NCBI GenBank assembly: GCA_026712905.1
Contig: JAPOPM010000021.1
Span: forward strand, 29,912 to 93,911
From: Deltaproteobacteria bacterium
Lineage (GTDB): Bacteria > Desulfobacterota > Binatia > UBA9968 > JAJDTQ01
Reading direction: 5' to 3'
DNA length: 64,000 nucleotides
Position numbers and translations under genes: made by a program. The first letter of the stretch is position 1, and the number at the start of each line of letters is the position of its first letter. Of this stretch, positions 37,368 to 46,054 are shown piece after piece. The notes below the pieces were generated by a model. It was not told the DNA's origin and did no database searches. It saw nothing but the letters and a program-made list of their open reading frames with translations.

Positions 37368-38855
37368 ATGGCCGCAGTAGAGGCAACCAAAATCGCCGAG
37401 AAAGAGCTCAGAGCCGAGGGTACCCCCAGCTACACCGATTTGCGGGAGTGGCTGCAGATCGTGGAGGCCTTCGGACAGTTGAAGAGGGTCGACGGGGTCG
37501 ACTGGAACCTGGAGATGGGAACGCTCTCCGAGCTCATCGCCCAGGGGAGCAGCGGACCGGTTCCCGCCGTCCTCTACGACAAGATCAAGGATTATCCCGA
37601 GGGTTTCCGGGTGCTGTTCGCGCAGAACGCCTCGTTCAAGCGCATGGCGCTGGCGCTGGGCCTGCCCCTCGATTACACCGACCTGGACCTCGTGCGGGCC
37701 ACCCGTACGAAGATCTCGGAGCACAACCCGATTCCTCACAATGTGGTGGAAACCGGCCCGGTGATGGAGAACGTGCTCAAGGGCGAGGACATCAACCTGC
37801 TCAAGTTCCCGGTGCCGTTCGTCCACGAGCTGGACGGCGGGCGCTACATCGGCACGGGTTGCCTGGTCGTGACCAAGGACCCGGACGAGGGTTGGGTCAA
37901 CTTCGGCACCTACCGCGGCATGGTGCAGGACGAGAAGAGCATGAACGTGTACATCTCGCCCGGAAAGCACGGCCGCATCCAGCGTGACAAGTGGTTCGAC
38001 CGGGGCGAGAAGTGCCCGGTCATCGTGTGCGTCGGCCAGGACCCGGTGCTGTTCATGGTGTCCGGCAACGAGGTGGACTACGGCGTGTCCGAGTACGACT
38101 ACGCCGGCGGGCTCAAGGGGCACCCCATCGATGTCATCAACGGCGAGATCACCGGACTGCCGTTCCCGGCCCACGCCGAGATCGTCATCGAGGGCTACAT
38201 GGACCCCAACGAACGGAAGACGGAAGGGCCGTTCGGCGAGTGGACCGGCTACTATGCCAGCAACAGCCGCCCCGAGCCGCTGATCCGGGTGGAGCGCATC
38301 TACCACCGCAACGATCCGATCCTCACCGCCGCCCGGCCCGGGCGTCCGCCTTCGGACTACTCCATCGCCAAGTGCATGGTGAAGGCCGCCCTCATCTGGG
38401 ACCAGGTGGAGAAGGCCGGCGTGCCCGACGTCAAGGGCGTGTGGTGCCACGAGGCGGGCGGCGGCCGTCTGCTGAACATCATCTCCATCAAGCAGCGCTA
38501 TCCGGGCCACGCGCGCCAAGCCGGCTTCGTGGCCTCGCAGGTGCACGCGGGCGCCTACCTCGGACGTTACGTCATCGTGGTGGACGAGGACATCGACCCC
38601 ACCAAGACCTTCGACGTGCTCTGGGCCTTGGCCACCCGTTCCGATCCGGTGGACTCCATCGACATCCTGCGGCGCTGCTGGAGCGGTCCCCTCGACCCGC
38701 GCATCGAGCCGGGCAAGAAGGGCTTCAACTCCCGCGCCATCATCGACGCCACCCGGCCCTTCGAGTGGATGAAGGACTTCCCGCCCGTGGCCGAGTCCAC
38801 GCCGGAACTCAAGAAGAAGGTGTTCGACAAGTGGCGCCACGTCATCGAGGCGTAG
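37368..38855 (+). CDS. UbiD-family prenylated-FMN decarboxylase
   Basis: A 495-residue UbiD-family protein, of normal length. Family segments are LREWLQIVEAFGQLKRVDGV, FPVPFVHELDGGRYIGTGC and GPFGEWTGYYA, the last near the prFMN/metal site, as well as the conserved ERIYHRNDPILT. These enzymes reversibly (de)carboxylate aromatic and alpha,beta-unsaturated acids with prenylated FMN made by UbiX; no ubiX gene is nearby. Its context beside amidohydrolase and Mo-hydroxylase genes suggests catabolism rather than ubiquinone synthesis. A terminator follows. Confidence 0.9.
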   Translation: MAAVEATKIAEKELRAEGTPSYTDLREWLQIVEAFGQLKRVDGVDWNLEMGTLSELIAQGSSGPVPAVLYDKIKDYPEGFRVLFAQNASFKRMALALGLPLDYTDLDLVRATRTKISEHNPIPHNVVETGPVMENVLKGEDINLLKFPVPFVHELDGGRYIGTGCLVVTKDPDEGWVNFGTYRGMVQDEKSMNVYISPGKHGRIQRDKWFDRGEKCPVIVCVGQDPVLFMVSGNEVDYGVSEYDYAGGLKGHPIDVINGEITGLPFPAHAEIVIEGYMDPNERKTEGPFGEWTGYYASNSRPEPLIRVERIYHRNDPILTAARPGRPPSDYSIAKCMVKAALIWDQVEKAGVPDVKGVWCHEAGGGRLLNIISIKQRYPGHARQAGFVASQVHAGAYLGRYVIVVDEDIDPTKTFDVLWALATRSDPVDSIDILRRCWSGPLDPRIEPGKKGFNSRAIIDATRPFEWMKDFPPVAESTPELKKKVFDKWRHVIEA

Positions 38856-38878
38856 CGCTTCGTTCGCGGCTGTAAAGG

Positions 38879-38914
38879 AAAGGGCCGGGGGCTTGATGCT
38901 CCCGGCCCTTTTTT
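38879..38914. terminator. Bidirectional terminator between ubiD-like gene and metF
   Basis: AAGGGCCGGG (38880-38889) pairs with CCCGGCCCTT (38901-38910) around an 11-nt loop. Six T follow on the right (38909-38914) and A residues flank the left side. It separates the convergent ubiD-like and metF genes. Confidence 0.85.
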
Positions 38915-38933
38915 CGTGGTTTCCGCGGGCCGG

Positions 38934-39800
38934 TTACGGCTCCTGCAGGTTGCCGAGGATCCTTCGCGTGGAGAGGGAGCGGTTGAGGGTGTAGAAGTGG
39001 ATGCCGGGGGCGCCGCCGTCGAGCAGGGCGCGGCACTGGCGCGTGGCGTGCTCGACGCCCACCTGGGCGACCGCCTGGGCGTCGCCGGCCGCCGCCTCGA
39101 GCTTTGCCAGCAAGGGTGCGGGGATGGTGGCGCCGCACATCTGCGTGAAGCGCTTGATCTGGGCGGTGTTGGTGACGGGCATGATGCCGGGGACGATGGG
39201 GGTGTCGATGCCCGCCGCCCGGGCGCGTGCGACGAAGTCGAAGTAGTCGCGCTCGTCGAAGAAGAGCTGGGTGACCACGAAGTCGCAGCCGGCCTCGATC
39301 TTGCGCTTGAGGTTTTGCAGGTCGGCCTCACGGCTCGGCGCTTCCGGATGCGTCTCCGGATAGCCGGCGCCGCCGAGGCAGAAGTCCTTGCGTTCCCGGA
39401 TGAAGGCGATGAGCTGGTCGGCGTGGGAGAAGCCCTGCGGATGGGGCGTGAACGTCGTTTCGCCGCGCGGCGGGTCGCCGCGCAGCGCCATGATGTTCTC
39501 GATGCCCGCGGCCTCGTACTCGTCCAGCAGCGCCGCGATCTCGTCGCGTCCGTGGCCCACGCAAGTCAGGTGCGCCATGGCTTCGATGCCGGTCTCCCGC
39601 TTGATGCGCCGGGTGATGGCGATGGTCTTCTCGCGGGTGCTGCCGCCGGCGCCGTAGGTGACGGACACGAAAGCCGGCCCCAGGGGTTTCAGGTTGGCGA
39701 CGGTCTCGAACAGCGCGTCGACGCCCTGGTCGTCCTTGGGAGGGAAGAACTCGAAGGAGAAGAGCGGGCTTTCCTGACCGAAACGATCCCGAATTTTCAT
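38934..39800 (-). CDS. metF: 5,10-methylenetetrahydrofolate reductase
   Basis: A 288-residue TIM-barrel flavoprotein. It has FSFEFFPPKDDQG near the N-terminus, SVTYGAGGSTREKT and HLTCVGHGRDEI, then ALRGDPP and the TQLFFD segment. It reduces methylene-THF to methyl-THF for methionine synthesis. The frame is open far upstream, but homology begins at the ATG at 39800, which overlaps the stop of the upstream XDH-like gene by 4 bp (ATGA). The two genes are therefore translationally coupled. This is an odd pairing and suggests one-carbon metabolism linked to that hydroxylase. Confidence 0.93.
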   Translation of the reverse strand: MKIRDRFGQESPLFSFEFFPPKDDQGVDALFETVANLKPLGPAFVSVTYGAGGSTREKTIAITRRIKRETGIEAMAHLTCVGHGRDEIAALLDEYEAAGIENIMALRGDPPRGETTFTPHPQGFSHADQLIAFIRERKDFCLGGAGYPETHPEAPSREADLQNLKRKIEAGCDFVVTQLFFDERDYFDFVARARAAGIDTPIVPGIMPVTNTAQIKRFTQMCGATIPAPLLAKLEAAAGDAQAVAQVGVEHATRQCRALLDGGAPGIHFYTLNRSLSTRRILGNLQEP

Positions 39801-42019
39801 GCCCCGTCCGTTCCTCCGGCGCTGCGCAGCGCGCGCCAGACGCGCTCGGGGGTGAGCGGCAGGTCGCAGAACTGCACCCCGGTGGCGTGCGTCAGCGCGC
39901 CGGTGATGGCTGGCGCCACCGAGAAGATGCCGCCTTCGCCCATGCCGCGGCTGCCGTAGGGGCCGAGGCCGTCGCCGTTCTCCACCAGCACCGTGTGGAA
40001 GCCCCGGGGCATGTCGGTGAAGGAGGGGATCCGGTAGTCCACCAGGTTCGAGTTCACGAGCTGGCCGCCCTCGTAGATCATCTCCTCGAACAGCGCGTGT
40101 CCCAGGCCCATCATGGCGGCGCCTTCTTCCTGGCCTTCGCACTGGATGGGGTTGATGGCCTTGCCGACGTCGGCAACCGACAGGTAGTCGGTCACCGAGA
40201 CCGCGCCGGTGTCGCGGTCGATGTCCAGCTCCACCGTGCCCATGCCCACTTCCCACACCACCGGCAGGACGTCGTTGATGATCTCGGGTCCGACGGTGCC
40301 GGTGCCGATCAACTCGCCGGCGGCGGCGCCGAAACGTTTCTCCAGCGCCTCGGCGAAGGACATGCGCGCCTCGCCGCACAGCAAGGCCCCGTCCATCAGC
40401 CGGATCTCCTTGGCGGGCACGCCGAACGCCGCGGCGCCGATCTTGAGGAGCTGGCGCTTCACGTCGCGCGCGGCCTGCTGCACCGCCCGCCCCATGAGCG
40501 TGGTGGAGCGGCTGGAGCCGGTGGAGCGGTCGTAGGGCGTGATGGCGGTGTCCGCGCCGGACATGCGGATGCGTTCCAGCGGCAGTTGCAGCTCTTCCCC
40601 CACGAACTGGGACAGCACCGTGCGCACGCCCTGTCCCATCTCCGTGCTGCCGGCCATGATGGTGGCGGCGCCGTCGGCCTGGAGCCGCACCATGGCCACC
40701 GTGATGGGCTGGCCGCCGGCGTTGGTCATGCCGCAGGCGAGGCCCACGGGCGCGCCGGCTTTTCTCGAACGCGCCTTCCAGCGGCTTGCGCTCACCAGGC
40801 GCTTCAGGGTCCCGGCCAGGTTCACGTCCAGGGGCCGCAGACCCGGGCGCAACTCCTCGCCGCGCTTGAGCAGGTTCTTGAGACGCAGCTCCGCCGGGTC
40901 CATGCCCAGGCTCGCCGCGATCATGTTCACTTGGCTCTCGCCCGCGAAGATGGACTGCGGGCCGCCGATGGATCGGAACGAGCCGGCGCCGCCGGCGTGG
41001 GTGTAGACCGCGTAGGCGTCGGTGTGGATGTGCGGGATGCGGTAGGGGCCGAGGACACGGGTGGCGGCGCGCGTGGCCACCTGCGGGCCGTTGTCCATGT
41101 AGGCGCCGGTGTCCAGATAGATCTCCGCCTCCCGCGCCATGATCGTGCCGTCGTCCTTCACGCCGGTCTTGACGCGCACCTTGGCGCTGTGCCGCCGGAC
41201 CGTCACCATCGCTTCCGACACCGACAGGCACACCCGCACCGGGCGCTTCACCTTGCGTGAGGCCGCCACCACCAGCGGCTCGATCTTGGCGTAGGATTTG
41301 CCGCCGAAGCCGCCCCCCAGGTAGGGCACGTTGAGGCTCACCTTGCTGTCGGGGAACCCGAAGATGCGCGCCAGGTCCGCCTGCACCAGGAACGGGTGCT
41401 GCGCCGACGACCACAGGGTGATGCCGTCGTCGCGGTAGTCGGCGATGACCCCGTGGGGCTCCATGGAGTAGTGGTAGATCATCGGGAAGGTGAAGTGGTG
41501 CTCGAAGATCCGGTCCGACTCCGCGAACCCTTGGGAGATGTCGCCGCGCCGCACCTTCTCGTGGGCGCAGATGTTGCCTTCCCGGTCCTCGTGCACGCGC
41601 GCCGCGTCCGGCGCCAGCGCGGCGTCGAGCCCCACCGCCGCGGGCAGCTCCTCGTACGTGACCTGCACCAGGGCCGCGGCTTGTTCGGCGGTCAGCGGAT
41701 CGTCCGCGGCCACCACGGCCACGGGCTCGCCCACGTAGCGCACCCGCTCCAGCGCGATGAGCGGACGGCCGCCGTAGTGGGGGTCGAGGTCGTCCACGTC
41801 CCGTCCGGTGAGCACCCCGGCGACGCCCGGCAGCCGCTCCGCCGCGCTCGCGTCGATGCTCACGATGCGCGCGTGCGCATGGTGACTGCGCAGCACGTGG
41901 CCGTACAGCATGCCGGGGATTTCCAGGTCGCCGGTGTACTTGGCCCGCCCCGTGACCTTATCGTGGCCGTCCACCCGGCGGGTGTTGGCGCCGACGTATT
42001 TCAATTGATGATCCGCCAT
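39797..42019 (-). CDS. Second Mo-binding subunit of xanthine dehydrogenase family (stand-alone)
   Basis: A 740-residue molybdopterin-binding large subunit. It starts LKYVGANTRRVDGHDKVTGR and has YLGGGFGGKSY and SFRSIGGPQSIFAGESQVNM, followed by GQGVRTVLSQF. It is only a paralogue of the large subunit at 30740-33031, with a different active-site-loop sequence. No FAD or 2Fe-2S subunit gene accompanies it. It may borrow the subunits encoded at 33.0-34.5 kb or be incomplete. It starts 12 bp after the amidohydrolase stop and overlaps metF, forming an amidohydrolase-XDH-metF operon. Confidence 0.86.
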   Translation of the reverse strand: MADHQLKYVGANTRRVDGHDKVTGRAKYTGDLEIPGMLYGHVLRSHHAHARIVSIDASAAERLPGVAGVLTGRDVDDLDPHYGGRPLIALERVRYVGEPVAVVAADDPLTAEQAAALVQVTYEELPAAVGLDAALAPDAARVHEDREGNICAHEKVRRGDISQGFAESDRIFEHHFTFPMIYHYSMEPHGVIADYRDDGITLWSSAQHPFLVQADLARIFGFPDSKVSLNVPYLGGGFGGKSYAKIEPLVVAASRKVKRPVRVCLSVSEAMVTVRRHSAKVRVKTGVKDDGTIMAREAEIYLDTGAYMDNGPQVATRAATRVLGPYRIPHIHTDAYAVYTHAGGAGSFRSIGGPQSIFAGESQVNMIAASLGMDPAELRLKNLLKRGEELRPGLRPLDVNLAGTLKRLVSASRWKARSRKAGAPVGLACGMTNAGGQPITVAMVRLQADGAATIMAGSTEMGQGVRTVLSQFVGEELQLPLERIRMSGADTAITPYDRSTGSSRSTTLMGRAVQQAARDVKRQLLKIGAAAFGVPAKEIRLMDGALLCGEARMSFAEALEKRFGAAAGELIGTGTVGPEIINDVLPVVWEVGMGTVELDIDRDTGAVSVTDYLSVADVGKAINPIQCEGQEEGAAMMGLGHALFEEMIYEGGQLVNSNLVDYRIPSFTDMPRGFHTVLVENGDGLGPYGSRGMGEGGIFSVAPAITGALTHATGVQFCDLPLTPERVWRALRSAGGTDGA

Positions 42020-42031
42020 GATTCTGGAGTT

Positions 42032-43060
42032 CTAGAAGCCGTAAAGCGCCCGCGGGTTGTCGTCGAGGATCTTGGCCACGGATTCGCGACTCACCTTGCC
42101 GTCGTCCTGGAGCTTCTGCAGCGCCTCGATTTCGCTGGAGGTGTCGTTGTGGCCGTAGTCGGTGCCGATGACGATGGTGTCGTCGCCGGTGTATTCGAGC
42201 ACGTAGTCCAGGTCGTCGTCGGTCTGGCAGGCCACGTAGATGCGGTTGTCCTTCATGTAGCCGCGCGACAGCTCGACGCCGCGCTTCTGGCGGAAGCGCT
42301 TGGCGAGGTCATGGAACACGTACGGGACCCACTGGGCGCTCACCTCGATGAAGCCGATCCGGAGTCTCGGAAACCTCTCCGGAATCCGGTCCCAGATCAC
42401 CGAGTGGAACGATCCCACCACCGCAAGCTTGAACTTGTTGAAGCCGGGCTCGTCGTAGAAGAGGTCGTGCTGGGTGAAGCTGCCCGTGGCGGAGTGCACG
42501 CAAAGGGGGATATCGGCATCGCTCAGCGCCTCGTAGAGCGGCGTGAAGTAAGGGTCGCTCAGGCGCCGGTCGCCGATCAGGCCCGGGACGAATACGCCGC
42601 AGGCGCCGTGCTGGAGCACGAAGTCGAGCTCCTTCAGCGACTCGTCCATGCTCAGCAGCGGCAGGGTCGCGACCCAGCGCAGGCGATCCTGGCCCTGCTT
42701 CCAGATGTCGCACAGCCAGCGGTTGTAGCTCTTGAAGAGCGCCATCTCCACCTCGGGCTTGTCCGTCACCGGGCGCAGGAAGATGGTGGGGTAGAGCACC
42801 TGGATGGCCACCCCCATCTCGTCCATGTGGCGCAGCCGGGAGGAGACGTCCGCCATCTCCCGGGACTCCTCCGGCGTGTCCTTGCCGACGTTGTCCGACT
42901 TGATGTACAGCCGGCCGTCCACCAGCCAGTATTCGCCTTCGTCGCCCGTGCCGTTCTGGGCGGATACGATCTGGGGGCGGTAGGCCTTCTCCGCGCCCTC
43001 CATGTACTCCCAGGTCTTGTTGGTCTCCAGCACGTGTGCGTCCGCGTCGATGATCGCCAT
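42032..43060 (-). CDS. Amidohydrolase-2 family metal-dependent hydrolase/decarboxylase
   Basis: A 342-residue TIM-barrel amidohydrolase, related to ACMSD and gamma-resorcylate decarboxylases. The N-terminal metal motif is IIDADAHVLE (DxH), with CVHSATG in the middle and IGTDYGHNDTSSE near the C-terminus. It has a Shine-Dalgarno AGGTAGG ahead of the ATG. Members either hydrolyse C-N bonds or decarboxylate aromatic acids; the sequence does not decide. It heads the operon with the Mo-hydroxylase large subunit and metF, so a catabolic role on an aromatic or heterocyclic acid is plausible. Confidence 0.83.
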   Translation of the reverse strand: MAIIDADAHVLETNKTWEYMEGAEKAYRPQIVSAQNGTGDEGEYWLVDGRLYIKSDNVGKDTPEESREMADVSSRLRHMDEMGVAIQVLYPTIFLRPVTDKPEVEMALFKSYNRWLCDIWKQGQDRLRWVATLPLLSMDESLKELDFVLQHGACGVFVPGLIGDRRLSDPYFTPLYEALSDADIPLCVHSATGSFTQHDLFYDEPGFNKFKLAVVGSFHSVIWDRIPERFPRLRIGFIEVSAQWVPYVFHDLAKRFRQKRGVELSRGYMKDNRIYVACQTDDDLDYVLEYTGDDTIVIGTDYGHNDTSSEIEALQKLQDDGKVSRESVAKILDDNPRALYGF

Positions 43061-43163
43061 GATCCTACCTCCGGTCGTGTGTCAGGTTGGTGCGTTCCCG
43101 CGAAGCGGGTGTGTCAAAACTGCTCGAAGCACCGACGTACCCGTTACGTCATCATTTAGACGA

Positions 43164-43880
43164 CTACAGCAGGCTCATCAACTCGCCGAGGCCGCGGATG
43201 CGCGCGGTGCCGTCGCTTTCCAGCCCGCCGTTCCGATCCAGCAGCACGGGCCGGACACCGGCGTTGCGCGCGCCCTCCACGTCCGTCTCGGGGCTGTCGC
43301 CCACGTGCACGGCCTCGTGCGGGACGATCCCGTGGCGCTCCAGCGCGAGCTGAAAAATGCCCGCCGCGGGCTTGGCGAACCCCGCGCTGCTGGAGATGAA
43401 CACCGAGTCGAAGTAGTCCGCGATGCCCAGGCCGCGGATGATCTTCAGCACCCGCGAGTCGAAGTTCGAGATCATCACGAGGATGAAGCCGCGCGCCCTG
43501 AGCCCTTTCAGGGCCGTCTCCGCGTCGTCGAAGAGCATCCAGGAATCGGCGCGGGCAAAGTACGCGAACAGCGCGGCGAAATAGTCGTCGAAGCGCGGGA
43601 ACGGTCCGGTGGTTTCGAACACGTTCCAGACCACGTCGTGCCACCAGCCGCGCTCCAGCGCCTCCAGGCGCGGCGCGTCGGCCTCCGGGAAGGCCATGGG
43701 CGGGGCGCCGGCGAAGCACTCGCGGAAGCGCCGCGACACCTCCTCGGAGGGCACGTCCTTGCCGTACTGCCGCGCCAGCTCCGCGTAGGTCACGGCGACG
43801 GGCTTGACGGACTCGAACAGGGTTCCGGCGGCGTCCAGGAAGACCGCCTTGGGTGTCGGGGCCGGGTCGGGGGATGTCAT
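43164..43880 (-). CDS. HAD-superfamily hydrolase, REG-2/HDHD3-like
   Basis: A 238-residue HAD-IA hydrolase. Motif I is FLDAAGTLF with nucleophile D16; the usual second aspartate of DxD is A18, a pattern I recall for REG-2/HDHD3-type members. Motif II is MISNFDS, motif III the lysine in GFAKPAAGIF, and motif IV HVGDSPETDVEGA. The cap domain covers about residues 25-110. The missing second aspartate could weaken classic phosphatase activity. I use the ATG at 43880, though the frame extends upstream into the divergent cysQ-like gene. It is divergent from that gene with a 51-bp gap. Confidence 0.83.
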   Translation of the reverse strand: MTSPDPAPTPKAVFLDAAGTLFESVKPVAVTYAELARQYGKDVPSEEVSRRFRECFAGAPPMAFPEADAPRLEALERGWWHDVVWNVFETTGPFPRFDDYFAALFAYFARADSWMLFDDAETALKGLRARGFILVMISNFDSRVLKIIRGLGIADYFDSVFISSSAGFAKPAAGIFQLALERHGIVPHEAVHVGDSPETDVEGARNAGVRPVLLDRNGGLESDGTARIRGLGELMSLL

Positions 43881-43915
43881 GGAAGGCACTGCTTTCGCGT
43901 CTTTTTTGGGTATTC

Positions 43916-43924
43916 TGTTATAGT
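43916..43924 (+). promoter_or_regulatory. Extended -10 directly upstream of the cysQ-like start
   Basis: TGT followed by TATAGT (43919-43924) is an extended -10. The ATG at 43932 comes 7 nt later and there is no Shine-Dalgarno, which would give a leaderless transcript. Confidence 0.45.
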
Positions 43925-43931
43925 TCAGACA

Positions 43932-44792
43932 ATGGAAGAACCTCATTATGGACCCTCGGGACGAGTTTTGTCCAGCACGCGTTCCAGCGTGCTGGAGGTA
44001 CCGGCGGGGTTCGCGGGGGAGTATCAAGCGGCCTCGCAGGCGGCACGGGAGGCGGGCGCCATCATCGCCAGGCTCTATCGTGGCGAGTACCAGGTGGCGG
44101 AAAAGTCCCGCGGCAACCCGGTGACCACCGCCGACATCATGGCCAACCGGACCATTCGCGAAATCCTGGAGGCGCGCTTTCCGGACGACGCGTGGCTTTC
44201 GGAGGAGGACGCCGATAGTCCCGAGCGCCTGGACAAGCGCCGTGTGTGGATCGTCGACCCGCTGGACGGCACGCGCGAGTTCATCCGGGCCATACCCGAG
44301 TTCTGCGTATCCATCGGCCTGGCCGTGGACGGCGTCGCGGTCCTGGGTGTCATCTACCATCCGCTGCACCAGGAACTCTTCGGCGCGGTGACCGGCGGAG
44401 GCGCGTGGTTGAACGGGGCGCCGCTGAGCGTCGCCCGCAACGGCGGTGACCGGCGCCCGTCCTTGCTTATCAGCCGCTCGGAGCCGCGCAACCGCCTGGG
44501 TGAGCTGGCGCGGGAGTTCGAGCTGGAGCCCATGGGCAGCATCGCCTACCGTCTCGCCGCGGTGGCGCGCGGGCGCGCCGACGCCACCCTGACGTTCCGC
44601 CGGGTGAAGGAGTGGGACGTGTGCGCGGGTATCGTCATCGTCGAGGAGGCCGGCGGCCGGACCGCCACCGGAGAAGGGGAGCGCCCCGTATTCAACCGGC
44701 CGGAGCCGGTGTTGCAGCAGCTCGTGGCCGGCAGCGAGTTGTCCAACGAGAGGATCCGGGCGCTGCTCGCCCGGTTGCCGGGGAAGAGCTGA
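43932..44792 (+). CDS. cysQ: 3'(2'),5'-bisphosphate nucleotidase / inositol-phosphatase-like (CysQ)
   Basis: A 286-residue Mg-dependent phosphatase of the inositol monophosphatase superfamily. Metal-site motifs are LSEEDADS, WIVDPLDGTREF (DPxDGT) and KEWDVCAG. Substrate features such as GGGAWLNGAPL fit CysQ, which removes 3'-phosphoadenosine phosphate from sulfate assimilation. A histidinol-phosphatase or inositol-phosphatase role cannot be excluded. The start is the ATG at 43932, 7 nt after a -10 element and without a Shine-Dalgarno. It is followed 1 bp later by the zinc-ribbon gene. The frame extends upstream but into an antisense region. Confidence 0.82.
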   Translation: MEEPHYGPSGRVLSSTRSSVLEVPAGFAGEYQAASQAAREAGAIIARLYRGEYQVAEKSRGNPVTTADIMANRTIREILEARFPDDAWLSEEDADSPERLDKRRVWIVDPLDGTREFIRAIPEFCVSIGLAVDGVAVLGVIYHPLHQELFGAVTGGGAWLNGAPLSVARNGGDRRPSLLISRSEPRNRLGELAREFELEPMGSIAYRLAAVARGRADATLTFRRVKEWDVCAGIVIVEEAGGRTATGEGERPVFNRPEPVLQQLVAGSELSNERIRALLARLPGKS

Positions 44793-44793
44793 G

Positions 44794-45123
44794 ATGGCTG
44801 CCTGCGTCTACTGCGGCGAGCGCGCCGGAATGCTGGCGCGAAGCTGCAAGGAGTGCCGGCGCCTGGCGGAGACGGTGCAGGCCTGCGCCGGTCAGGTGGG
44901 CTTCAGCGAGTTGCTGGACCGGCTGGAGGAAACCGGCGTCCACCCGGAAAGGATCATGCGCTTTCTGAAAGCCAACCCAGACGGGCGCGGCAGCGTGCGC
45001 GACCGTCTGACCGCCGACATGACCAACGAGCTGCTCCACATCATGGGCATCAACGAGCGCCAGAGCCCCGACGACGTCGAGCGCATTCGCAAGGCCAACG
45101 ACAAGCCTCCGGAATCGGAATGA
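44794..45123 (+). CDS. Small zinc-ribbon protein of unknown function
   Basis: A 109-residue protein. It begins with C4xxC7 and C18xxC21 (a CxxC-x10-CxxC zinc ribbon, MAACVYCGERAG and SCKECRR) and continues as a mostly helical, charged domain. The gene is packed between the cysQ-like gene (1-bp gap) and two Rieske genes, so it is probably co-transcribed. I do not recognise the family. A zinc ribbon at the start suggests nucleic-acid or protein binding. Confidence 0.7.
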   Translation: MAACVYCGERAGMLARSCKECRRLAETVQACAGQVGFSELLDRLEETGVHPERIMRFLKANPDGRGSVRDRLTADMTNELLHIMGINERQSPDDVERIRKANDKPPESE

Positions 45124-45166
45124 CACCCCGGTGAGCGTGTGACCGTGCGCCGGGGCGCCCTGCGTC

Positions 45167-45655
45167 ATGGAACTGACCCTCTACCTTTCGGCCGTGTTCC
45201 TGGCCGTGTATCTCGTGGCGTTGACCGTGCGCCGGCTGCGCTTCCGCCGTGACCGCATGCACATGCGCAGCGAGGCGCGGTCCGGCGGGAAGGTCGTGGC
45301 CGGCGTGGACGAGCTGCCGGCGGGAACGGTGAAGAAGTTCTGGCTCATCTGCGGCAAGCACCGGATCGATTGCTTCGTGATCAATCACAGCGGCCAGTTC
45401 CATGCCTACATCAACAGTTGCCGCCATTTGGTGACGCCGCTGGACTTCGTGCGCTACCAGTTCTTCACCGAGGACGGCCGGCACCTGATCTGCGCCACCC
45501 ACGGCGCCCTCTACGAGCCCGATACGGGCCTGTGCGTGGACGGTCCCTGCAAGGGGCTCTCGCTGTATTCCCTGCCGGTGGTTGTGGAGGGGGGCGAGAT
45601 CGTTGTACGTTGTCCGGCCGGGGACCTTTCCTTTCTGCACGAGGTGGCGGACTGA
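45167..45655 (+). CDS. Membrane-anchored Rieske [2Fe-2S] protein
   Basis: A 162-residue protein with one N-terminal transmembrane helix (LYLSAVFLAVYLVALTV, residues about 5-21) and a Rieske domain. The cluster ligands are C85-R-H87 (CxH) and C109-A-T-H112 (CxxH, in CATHGALYEPDTG). It is likely an electron carrier anchored to the membrane. The next gene encodes a second, soluble Rieske protein of similar domain sequence. No cytochrome b or oxygenase gene is nearby. Start chosen at ATG 45167. Confidence 0.85.
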   Translation: MELTLYLSAVFLAVYLVALTVRRLRFRRDRMHMRSEARSGGKVVAGVDELPAGTVKKFWLICGKHRIDCFVINHSGQFHAYINSCRHLVTPLDFVRYQFFTEDGRHLICATHGALYEPDTGLCVDGPCKGLSLYSLPVVVEGGEIVVRCPAGDLSFLHEVAD

Positions 45656-45677
45656 AACCGGGTCCCGAACCGGCATC

Positions 45678-46037
45678 ATGGCGCGAAGACCCGTGGGCAA
45701 GCGGGTCGGCCGCCGGGAGGATTTTCCCGACGGCGCGGCCCGGAAATTCACGCTCCGTTGCGGCGGAGAGAGCCTGGAAGGGTTCGTGTTCGGCTTCCAG
45801 GGCGAGCTCTTCGGCTATGTGAACCGCTGCAAGCATGTGTCCCTGCCGTTGGATTGGGTGGACAGCCAGTTTTTCACCGAGGATGAACGCTATCTGATCT
45901 GCGCCAACCACGGCGCGCTGTACGAGCCCACGACGGGCGAATGTCTCTGGGGGCCATGCCACGGGGAGTGGCTGCAAAGGGTCCCGCTCAAGGTGGAAGC
46001 GGGAACCGTTCGCGCCTTCTGCCCGGAAGACGACTGA
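45678..46037 (+). CDS. Soluble Rieske [2Fe-2S] ferredoxin-like protein
   Basis: A 119-residue Rieske domain without a membrane anchor. The cluster ligands are C51-K-H53 (CxH) and C75-A-N-H78 (in CANHGALYEPTTG). It is similar to the preceding Rieske protein in the segment DGxVxxQFFTED and GPCxG, indicating local gene duplication. It starts 22 bp after the upstream gene and is likely in the same operon. The frame is open upstream of 45678 but reads into the previous gene. Redox partner unknown. Confidence 0.84.
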   Translation: MARRPVGKRVGRREDFPDGAARKFTLRCGGESLEGFVFGFQGELFGYVNRCKHVSLPLDWVDSQFFTEDERYLICANHGALYEPTTGECLWGPCHGEWLQRVPLKVEAGTVRAFCPEDD

Positions 46038-46054
46038 CGGGAGGTGAACGGATC

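Noticed and set aside
38934..41414. 826-residue minus-strand frame that looks like a Mo-hydroxylase/MetF fusion
   Set aside because: Upstream of 39800 the sequence is out of frame with the Mo-hydroxylase gene. The real genes are two, with a 4-bp overlap.
43097..43109. CCCGC-GAA-GCGGG hairpin between the HAD and amidohydrolase genes
   Set aside because: Only 5 bp and no T-tract on either strand; not counted as a terminator.
43002..44792. Long plus-strand frame fusing extra sequence to the cysQ-like protein
   Set aside because: The first 310 codons are antisense to the amidohydrolase and HAD genes and look like a GC-driven frame. The phosphatase fold begins at 43932.
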